A stretch of DNA of 11,354 nt from Pelotomaculum sp. Its GTDB lineage: Bacteria; Bacillota; Desulfotomaculia; Desulfotomaculales; Pelotomaculaceae. The notes below the pieces were generated by a model, which saw only the letters and a program-made list of their open reading frames with translations, was not told the origin of the DNA and did no database searches. The stretch is from positions 4,552 through 15,905 of the forward strand of contig DNIT01000009.1 of NCBI GenBank assembly GCA_003489345.1, written 5' to 3'. Below are positions 6,392 through 11,354 of the stretch, in pieces. The position numbers were made by a program, and so were the translations under genes. Within the stretch, counting starts at the first letter, position 1. Each line of letters begins with the position of its first letter.

Positions 6392-7258
6392 TTGAAAACA
6401 TGGTTTATTACAGGAGCAAATGGCGGATTGGCATATTCAATGCTTGAGATATTGCTGGAGAGAGGGGATCGTGTTGCTGCCACAGTGCGCAAACCACAAG
6501 CACTCGATGAATTGCAGAAAAAATATGGTTCAAGCTTATGGCGGGCAAATCTTGATTTAACTGATTCACACGCTATTCAGCAGATAGTCAACCAAGCGAT
6601 AGAAGATCTCGGAGCCATTGATATATTGGTAAACAATGCAGGATATGGACTGTTTGGGGCTGTGGAAGAAGTGAGTGACGAGCAAATTGAGCACGTATTT
6701 CAAACGAATTTTTTTGGCTCGCTGCGCGTTGCACGTGCCTTTATGCCGTACTTCAGAAGGCAAGGTAAAGGGCATATTGTTCAAATTTCCAGTATGGTAG
6801 GACACCTCTCCAATCCGGGACAAGGATTGTATAGTGCTTCTAAATGGGCGGTTGAAGGAGCTTTTGAAACGTTGGCGAAAGAAGCCGCTCCGTTTCATAT
6901 CAAGCTCACGCTGGTAGAGCCTGGCGGAATCCGTACTGGATTTTTTGCCAATCATGGTGTGTTTGGACCAGAATTGGATGCATACGACGATCAACCCGCC
7001 AGAGATTTTAAGAAACTTTATCAGAACATCCATACCAAAGAAGTTGTAGATCGGGATGTGATCCCCGGCGATTCGCAGAAAATGGCAAAAGCAATTATTC
7101 AGCGTGTTGACGAGGGAAACGGCCCGTTACGTCTAGCACTGGGCAGCGATGCTTATGAGGAAATAAAAGCGGCCTTAACGTCAAGGCTGGCAGAATTAGA
7201 GGCACAAAAAGAATTGGCTTATTCCACCGATGCCGACGATGTTGTGCATAATCGGTAA
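6392..7258 (+). CDS. Short-chain dehydrogenase/reductase
   Basis: A 288-residue classical SDR, a cytosolic NAD(P)-dependent oxidoreductase of unknown substrate. Residues 7-14 (TGANGGLA) are the glycine-rich cofactor loop, but with Ala in place of the last Gly of TGxxxGxG. Arg residues after the second strand (TVRK, 31-34) favour NADPH. NNAG is at 81-84. The catalytic residues are S134 (QISSMVG), Y147 and K151 (YSASK), and the PGGIRTGFF segment follows. The size and C-terminal extension match SDRs annotated as oxidoreductases next to MmyB-like regulators. TTG is the start, with AAGGAGGAG (6378-6386) five bases upstream. It has its own promoter region behind a terminator. Its codons are more AT-rich than those of the alcohol dehydrogenase genes on either side. 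Confidence 0.93.
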   Translation: MKTWFITGANGGLAYSMLEILLERGDRVAATVRKPQALDELQKKYGSSLWRANLDLTDSHAIQQIVNQAIEDLGAIDILVNNAGYGLFGAVEEVSDEQIEHVFQTNFFGSLRVARAFMPYFRRQGKGHIVQISSMVGHLSNPGQGLYSASKWAVEGAFETLAKEAAPFHIKLTLVEPGGIRTGFFANHGVFGPELDAYDDQPARDFKKLYQNIHTKEVVDRDVIPGDSQKMAKAIIQRVDEGNGPLRLALGSDAYEEIKAALTSRLAELEAQKELAYSTDADDVVHNR

Positions 7259-7273
7259 TAATGAGGACAGAAG

Positions 7274-7402
7274 GTGAAGAAAAGAAAATATGCCCTTGTT
7301 TTCCGCTTTGCGGATGGTGGCATACGAGCACATAGAAGAGCAAATACGTTTCTCGCAATGGAGTACTTTCAAGACTTTATGAATTGGTCTGATAAAAAAT
7401 AA
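7274..7402 (+). CDS. Possible 42-residue small protein
   Basis: A GTG at 7274, six bases after GAGGA (7263-7267), opens a 42-codon frame: VKKRKYALVFRFADGGIRAH, then RRANTFLAMEYF and QDFMNWSDKK. The frame is closed upstream by TGA at 7262, so it is not the tail of a longer open frame. The sequence is basic at the start and looks protein-like, but I recognise no family. It follows the dehydrogenase stop by 15 bases and may be co-transcribed with it. It could also be a remnant or chance. Confidence 0.3.
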   Translation: MKKRKYALVFRFADGGIRAHRRANTFLAMEYFQDFMNWSDKK

Positions 7403-7418
7403 GGTACAATGGGACATG

Positions 7419-7453
7419 AAAAATTCGGGGACAGGGGCATGCCGAAAATTTTT
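7419..7453. repeat. Imperfect inverted repeat
   Basis: AAAAATTCGG (7419-7428) and CCGAAAATTTTT (7442-7453) pair with a two-base bulge around the loop GGACAGGGGCATG. There is no T-tract beyond the stem itself. It could be a bidirectional hairpin or a small-element end. No gene is visible from 7403 to 7766. Confidence 0.4.
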
Positions 7454-7510
7454 GTGCGGCTACATATAAAAAAAAGAAGGAATTTTAATACTTATCGAGA
7501 AATCATGATG

Positions 7511-7590
7511 GAGCCAAGACGAGCGGAGCCTGATATTTGCCGGACAATCGCATATGAGATGAGATGAGGTGAGTGGAGATGAGCTAAGCC
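7511..7590 (+). repeat. In-phase GAG/AAG triplet array with period 5
   Basis: From 7556 to 7590 the sequence is seven consecutive pentamers: GAGAT, GAGAT, GAGGT, GAGTG, GAGAT, GAGCT, AAGCC. In the same register, 7511-7530 reads GAGCC, AAGAC, GAGCG, GAGCC. That makes eleven NAG triplets spaced by two bases within each block, with 25 bases between the blocks. The array ends 18 bases before an intrinsic terminator and lies upstream of the alcohol dehydrogenase operon. The format resembles RNA sites of TRAP (MtrB), which binds eleven (G/U)AG triplets with two- to three-base spacers. A degenerate microsatellite is the alternative. Confidence 0.5.
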
Positions 7591-7608
7591 ATCTGAAAAT
7601 TTTTCTGG

Positions 7609-7634
7609 CCAAGCGACATGCGCTTGGTTTTTTT
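7609..7634 (+). terminator. Intrinsic terminator before the alcohol dehydrogenase leader
   Basis: The stem CCAAGCG/CGCTTGG (7609-7615 and 7621-7627) with loop ACATG is followed directly by seven T (7628-7634). It either ends transcription from the dehydrogenase side or acts as an attenuator for the alcohol dehydrogenase operon, depending on where that operon's promoter lies. Confidence 0.85.
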
Positions 7635-7636
7635 AG

Positions 7637-7651
7637 TTTTTACTGTAAAAA
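7637..7651. promoter_or_regulatory. Perfect 15-bp palindrome
   Basis: TTTTTAC-T-GTAAAAA lies just after the terminator and about 115 bases before the alcohol dehydrogenase start. It may be an operator. The only -10-like box nearby (TATGCT, 7653-7658) has no clear -35. Confidence 0.35.
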
Positions 7652-7766
7652 TTATGCTTTTCGAGGATTTGGATAACGAACCGGTAGGCTTACGTCAGCG
7701 GCGATTTTGAGGCTTCATGCAAAGAGCGATGCGTACGAAAAAAGCGAGGGCCAAGGAGGAAAAATA

Positions 7767-8906
7767 ATGAATTTTCGTTTTAGCGTGCCGAGTACGGTTT
7801 TGTTTGGCAGCGGAGTTTCCCAGACAGTGGGTGAAGAGGCAAAAAAGCTGGGAATGAAAAAAGCGCTTGTTGTTATCGACCCCGGCCTTAAAGCAGCGGG
7901 GATTGCAGATAAAATAGAGTCGGCCTTATCCAGGGAGTCTGTTGCATATGTTGTTTTTGACAGAGTTGAACCAAATCCCAGCGACAGCATAGTGGAACAG
8001 GGGGCGATTCTGGCCAGAAAGGAAAAGGTCGACGGGGTCATCGGCGTCGGCGGCGGCAGTGCGATGGACGTAGGGAAAGCCATAAACGTTCTGCTTACGA
8101 ACCCTTCGCCCATTAACCAGTATGACGGCCTGGGTCTGCTGCAGAACCCTCCGGGCCCGATGATTGCAATTCCTACCACAGCCGGCACCGGCAGTGAAGT
8201 AACCGAATTCTGTGTCATAACCGATACAAAAAGGATTAAAAAAATGGTCATCGGCCCCAACACCGGCGCTACCCTCGCCCTTGTGGATCCAGACCTGACC
8301 GTCGGGCTTCCGCCTGCGGTTACAGCCGCTACCGGTTTGGATGCGCTGACGCATGCCATTGAGGCTTATGTTTCAGTGGCAGCGTCGATACCATCTGATA
8401 TTCTGGCTCTCGAAGCGGTCAGAATCATCAGCAGAAACATCAAGGAGGCAACCAATAACGGAGTGAATCTGGAAGCCAGGGAAGCGATGATTCTGGGGAG
8501 CATGATCGCCGGGTACGCTTTTAACAACGCAGTGTTAGGCCTGGCCCACTCGATGGCCCACCCGTTGAGTGCGCACTGCGGCATCCCGCACGGTGTTGCC
8601 AATGCCATCTGTCTTCCTTATGTTTTAGAATATAATATCCCTGCCGCAACCAAAAAAATTGCCGACATAGCTCTGGCCATGGGTGCGGCGCCGGGCGGGA
8701 CGGACGAAGAGGTGGCGCAGCGGGGCGTGCGGATTGTCCGTGACATGTGCGCCGAGCTGAAAATTCCCAGACTTAGCGAGTGCGGAGTGTCTGAAGAACT
8801 GTTCCAGCGCCTTTCGGAAGACGCTTTAAATGAAGTAAGCACACTGTTCAACCCCCGCAAACCAACCCTGGCAGAGATTTTGGAACTGTACAAAAAAGCT
8901 TATTAA
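7767..8906 (+). CDS. Iron-containing alcohol dehydrogenase
   Basis: A 379-residue group III alcohol dehydrogenase of the typical NAD-dependent (1,3-propanediol/ethanol/lactaldehyde reductase-like) branch, distinct from the BdhA/YqhD-like enzyme at 1809-2978. Cofactor motif VGGGSAMDVGKA is at about 94-105, with IPTTAGTGSE at 135-144. Metal ligands are D192 and H196 (LDALTHAIEAY), H261 (HSMAH) and H275 (PHGVANAI). I chose the ATG at 7767 because AAGGAGG (7753-7759) lies seven bases before it. The frame is open to a TTG at 7707, but those 20 codons have no ribosome binding site and do not look like the family N-terminus. The aldehyde dehydrogenase starts 23 bases after its stop. The pair would convert an alcohol to an acid through an aldehyde, or run the first step in reverse. 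Confidence 0.95.
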   Translation: MNFRFSVPSTVLFGSGVSQTVGEEAKKLGMKKALVVIDPGLKAAGIADKIESALSRESVAYVVFDRVEPNPSDSIVEQGAILARKEKVDGVIGVGGGSAMDVGKAINVLLTNPSPINQYDGLGLLQNPPGPMIAIPTTAGTGSEVTEFCVITDTKRIKKMVIGPNTGATLALVDPDLTVGLPPAVTAATGLDALTHAIEAYVSVAASIPSDILALEAVRIISRNIKEATNNGVNLEAREAMILGSMIAGYAFNNAVLGLAHSMAHPLSAHCGIPHGVANAICLPYVLEYNIPAATKKIADIALAMGAAPGGTDEEVAQRGVRIVRDMCAELKIPRLSECGVSEELFQRLSEDALNEVSTLFNPRKPTLAEILELYKKAY

Positions 8907-8929
8907 AATACAAAGAAAGGGGACAAGAT

Positions 8930-10410
8930 ATGTCCGCTCAAATTATAGAATATAAGACAGTCATTGCCGGGGAAAGAATGAGCGCGTCGGACGGTGCAAC
9001 CATGCCTATCATCAACCCGGCCAACGGGACGGTCATAGCAAGGGCGCCGAAGTGCGGGAGCAACGAGGTAAACCTGGCTGTTGCCGCGGCATTAAAAGCA
9101 GCGCCCGAATGGGCCTCCAAAACTGTGGGCGAACGCTCCAAAGTCCTTCTCAAGCTGTCCCAGTTAATTATGGCCAACCTCAATGAGCTTGCCAGGCTGG
9201 AGACCATGGAACACGGATCTCCCATCAGAAAAACAATGAATTTTGATGTCCCGCTTTGCGCCGAGCAGCTCGAGTACTTTGCCGGCGTAGGCAGGGCCCT
9301 GACAGGGGAGACCCTGCCTGTCGGTCCCTGGTGCACTTCCATGACCATACGGGAACCCCTGGGGGTTGTCGGGCTGATCACCCCGTGGAACTTTCCGGCG
9401 TTGATGGTGGTGTGGAAACTAGGGGCGGCCCTGATCACAGGCAACACCGTTGTCGTCAAGCCACCGTCAATCACTCCTTTGACCACCATCCGCTTGGCTG
9501 AGCTCGCTTTGGAAGCAGGCGCGCCGCCCGGAGTGGTGAATGTGGTTACAGGTCCTGGTGAAACAGTCGGGGAAGCCCTGGTACAGCATCCTGATGTGAC
9601 CAAGATAGGCTTCACTGGCGACACCGTCACCGGAAAGCGGATCATGAGCCTGGCAAGCAGTTCGGTAAAGCAGGTCGGGCTGGAGCTTGGGGGAAAGAAT
9701 GCGTTCATAGTGCTTGCGGACGCCGATGTGGATTCCGCTGTTGAGGGCGCGGTCTTTGGCGCATTTTTCAACACCGGCCAGGTATGTGCGGCGGCGAGCC
9801 GGTTTTACATTCATGAATCCCTTTATGATCGGTTTACAGAAAAATTCGTAGAAGCTTCAAGTCATCTCAAATACGGCGATCCCATGAATATGGAAACCGT
9901 ACTCGGGCCTGTTGCCTATGCCGCGCATCGCGACAAGATCGAAGGGTATATCGAAAGAGCAAAAAAGGCCGGGGCAGATCTCCTGCTTGGCGGCGAGCGG
10001 CCTGATACGCCTGACACAAAGGATGGCTTCTTTGTTGCTCCAACGGTTTTTGGCAGCTGCAGCAACGATATGGAGATCATGCGTGATGAAATTTTTGGGC
10101 CGGTTATTGCACTTTGCAAGTTCAAGACGAATGAAGAAGCGGTTGCCCTTACCAATGACACAAAATACGGTCTTAGTGCGTCGGTGTGGACAAAGGATTT
10201 AGAAAACTAGCTTCACAAATTCAGGCCGGTACTGTTTGGGTAAACGAGCATCTCATGATTTTTTGTGAAACCCCATGGGGTGGATGCAAGGAATCCGGCT
10301 GGGGCAAAGACCTTTCCACGATGGTTCTGCATGAATATACAAAGACCAAGCATATTTACCTGGACCTGACTCCAACACCGGTCAAACCCTGGTACATGAT
10401 TTTAAAGTAA
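8930..10410 (+). pseudogene. NAD(P)-dependent aldehyde dehydrogenase, frameshifted near 3' end
   Basis: This encodes a non-acylating aldehyde dehydrogenase that oxidises aldehydes to acids. The first frame (426 residues, to TAG 10208-10210) has PWNFP (N154), VVVKPPS, FTGDTVTGK, LELGGKN (E252), GQVC (C286) and EIFGPV (387-391). It then breaks off in VWTKDLEN. The sequence continues at once in another frame with RKLASQIQAGTVWVNEH, then TPWGGCKESGWGKDL and the C-terminal oligomerisation strand, ending at 10410. About three residues expected between KDL and RKLAS are also missing, so a deletion of about 10 bases (near 10199-10207) explains it better than a single miscalled base. Catalytic residues are intact, but the oligomerisation segment is lost from the main product. 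GAAAGGGG (8915-8922) precedes the ATG, 23 bases after the alcohol dehydrogenase stop. Confidence 0.88.
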
Positions 10411-10488
10411 ACAATGCATGACACCCTCCTTACTTGAACTCCCCATTTAGATATACAAAGCCTGTAAACAGGATTCTTATGAGACTTT

Positions 10489-10511
10489 CCCGCCCTTGCG
10501 GCGGGGTTTTT
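10489..10511 (+). terminator. Intrinsic terminator of the dehydrogenase operon
   Basis: The GC-rich stem CCCGCC/GGCGGG (10489-10494 and 10500-10505) with loop CTTGC is followed by G and TTTTT. It lies about 80 bases after the aldehyde dehydrogenase stop. The interval 10512-10620 shows no gene. Confidence 0.85.
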
Positions 10512-10623
10512 GTTTCCCGTCCGGGCCCGCGGCTGTTACCGGCGCAAGGGACTGCTTTGGAGCGCCATGGGAGCGTTTTCCTGTTCGCAGGGCATTCATG
10601 CTTGTGCTTCTTCCACGAATACG

Positions 10624-10651
10624 TTGACATGTTGCAAAGCCTTGCTATAAG
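10624..10651 (+). promoter_or_regulatory. Sigma-A promoter for the amidotransferase gene
   Basis: A consensus -35 TTGACA (10624-10629) and TATAAG (10646-10651) are separated by 16 bp. The expected start near 10658 gives a leader of about 115 bases that contains a terminator-like hairpin before the gene. Confidence 0.7.
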
Positions 10652-10709
10652 ATAAATGCATGCAAAAAATATACATACGTTGTTGTATGACCTTTATGAA
10701 CGGGCAAAG

Positions 10710-10745
10710 ACGCCGGTGAGCTGATCACCGGCGTTCTCATTTTTT
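10710..10745 (+). terminator. Terminator-like hairpin in the amidotransferase leader
   Basis: A perfect 10-bp stem ACGCCGGTGA/TCACCGGCGT (10710-10719 and 10725-10734) with loop GCTGA is followed by TCTCA and six T (10740-10745). It sits between the promoter at 10624 and the ribosome binding site at 10761, so it could be an attenuator. The five-base gap before the T-run weakens the terminator call. A small hairpin CATAC/GTATG precedes it. Confidence 0.55.
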
Positions 10746-10774
10746 ACGGAGGAGAATGGAAAGGAGCTCTTGTT

Positions 10775-11354
10775 ATGAAATCATTAATTGTACAAAATGA
10801 GTCAATCGTAGGACCGGGACTGATTCAGAGTGCTATGGAAACGGCAGGATGGGAGCTTGATATTCGGGTCATGGATAAACCCGGTTCGGTTTTACCCGAT
10901 ACTCTAAACCCTTACCGGGCCCTGGTTATCCTGGGGGGCTCCATGAGCGCCAACGACGAAGGGGTTTACCCGCACCTGAAGAAAGTGTGCGGGTTGTTGC
11001 AAGAAGCTTATGAAAAGGATTTGCCCACCTTAGGCAGCTGCCTGGGCGGACAGTTGATGGCCAAGGCACTGGGTGCGTCCGTTATGCGCAACCCGGTAAA
11101 AGAGATCGGTTGGTTTAAACTGCGCCTGAGCGCAGACGGGCTCAAATCACGGTTGTTTGGCGGTATACCGGAAGAATTCCTGGTTTTCCATTGGCACAAG
11201 GACACTTTTGCGCTGCCGCCTTGCTCCACCCTGCTGGCATCGACCCCATCCTGCGCACATCAAGCCTGTTCTTTGGGCTCCAACTCCTATGCATTGCAGT
11301 TTCACCTGGAAATCACGCCGGAAATCATTAAAAAATGGATACATGCATGGAGTG
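10775..11354 (+). CDS. Class I glutamine amidotransferase-like protein, 3' end outside window
   Basis: The frame is open from the ATG at 10775 to the window edge (193 residues) and belongs to the GATase1 fold of stand-alone GMP synthase-like amidotransferases, which are usually about 230-250 residues. The catalytic triad is visible: C89 in GSCLGGQLMAKALG (the nucleophile elbow), H177 and E179 in LQFHLEI. LVILGGSMSAND (50-61) is the oxyanion strand region and FHWHKDTF (138-145) the conserved mid-domain motif. There is no synthase partner domain in the visible part. Its substrate is unknown; related proteins hydrolyse gamma-glutamyl bonds or donate ammonia to a partner. AAGGAG (10761-10766) is eight bases upstream. 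It has its own promoter and is separated by a terminator from the dehydrogenase operon. Confidence 0.92.
   Translation, partial: MKSLIVQNESIVGPGLIQSAMETAGWELDIRVMDKPGSVLPDTLNPYRALVILGGSMSANDEGVYPHLKKVCGLLQEAYEKDLPTLGSCLGGQLMAKALGASVMRNPVKEIGWFKLRLSADGLKSRLFGGIPEEFLVFHWHKDTFALPPCSTLLASTPSCAHQACSLGSNSYALQFHLEITPEIIKKWIHAWS

Noticed and set aside
7419..7460. Possible transposon end, because GGGGACAGG-like sequence is seen near some transposase genes in Firmicutes
   Set aside because: No transposase frame, target duplication or paired terminal repeat is visible nearby.
7477..7600. Possible S-box (SAM) riboswitch because of CTTATCGAGA at 7491-7500
   Set aside because: The conserved S-box core that should follow is absent, as is the closing GATAAG arm.
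7707..7766. An extended N-terminus of the second alcohol dehydrogenase from TTG 7707
   Set aside because: There is no ribosome binding site and no family-like residues, while the ATG at 7767 has a well-placed AAGGAGG.
7715..8359. A 214-codon open frame on the minus strand within the second alcohol dehydrogenase gene
   Set aside because: It is antisense to a well-supported gene and has Ser/Thr/Pro-rich low-complexity content typical of shadow frames.
8938..9774. A 278-codon open frame on the minus strand within the aldehyde dehydrogenase gene
   Set aside because: It lies wholly antisense to a gene with clear family motifs and has no recognisable protein features; long antisense frames are common in GC-rich genes.
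10434..10655. A 73-codon plus-strand frame between the aldehyde dehydrogenase and amidotransferase genes
   Set aside because: It runs through an intrinsic terminator and the -35/-10 promoter, has no ribosome binding site and matches no family.

Overview
The window looks like a piece of a Clostridia-type Firmicutes chromosome, possibly a Peptococcaceae-like anaerobe, though I cannot name a species. The reasons are strong AGGAGG ribosome binding sites, TTG starts, MerR, XRE and MmyB-type regulators, two iron-type alcohol dehydrogenases, and intrinsic terminators with U-tracts. No tRNA, rRNA, CRISPR array or intact mobile element was found. Most genes concern reduction or oxidation of carbonyl compounds, or are transcription factors. 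Base composition shifts by eye: about 4.9-7.4 kb is more AT-rich than the flanks, and 7.7-10.4 kb is GC-richer.

Left block (1-3610, + strand): the 3' part of an aldo/keto reductase, a broken carboxymuconolactone decarboxylase/cupin remnant, an intact RibD-C/dihydrofolate-reductase-like reductase, an intact BdhA/YqhD-like iron alcohol dehydrogenase, a chimeric aldo/keto reductase-cupin remnant, and a MerR regulator. The MerR gene has its own textbook MerR promoter: a 19-bp spacer filled by a perfect 20-bp palindrome. A Cys at position 52 recalls AdhR-type sensors of carbonyl electrophiles. The block reads as an aldehyde or carbonyl stress locus that is partly decaying.

Middle-left (3640-4970, - strand): an XRE-pentapeptide protein with a palindrome over its promoter. 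It is followed by the first ~29 codons of an ABC ATPase joined to the last ~50 codons of a LytS/YesM-like histidine kinase. That junction looks like the scar of a large deletion.

Middle (5100-7260, + strand): a 62-residue helix-turn-helix protein and an MmyB-like XRE regulator, coupled by a 4-base overlap, then a strong terminator, a palindrome-rich promoter region and a short-chain dehydrogenase.

Right block (7260-11354, + strand): a 500-base intergenic stretch with a possible 42-codon ORF and an in-phase series of GAG/AAG triplets ending just before an intrinsic terminator. Next come an iron alcohol dehydrogenase and an aldehyde dehydrogenase as a two-gene operon; the aldehyde dehydrogenase is frameshifted near its 3' end. 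Last are a terminator, a strong promoter with a hairpin-containing leader, and a class I glutamine amidotransferase that runs off the right edge.

No clearly new defence or mobile system is visible. The most interesting signals are the TRAP-like triplet array, the cluster of deletion-fusion remnants, and the palindromic operators at four regulator or enzyme promoters.
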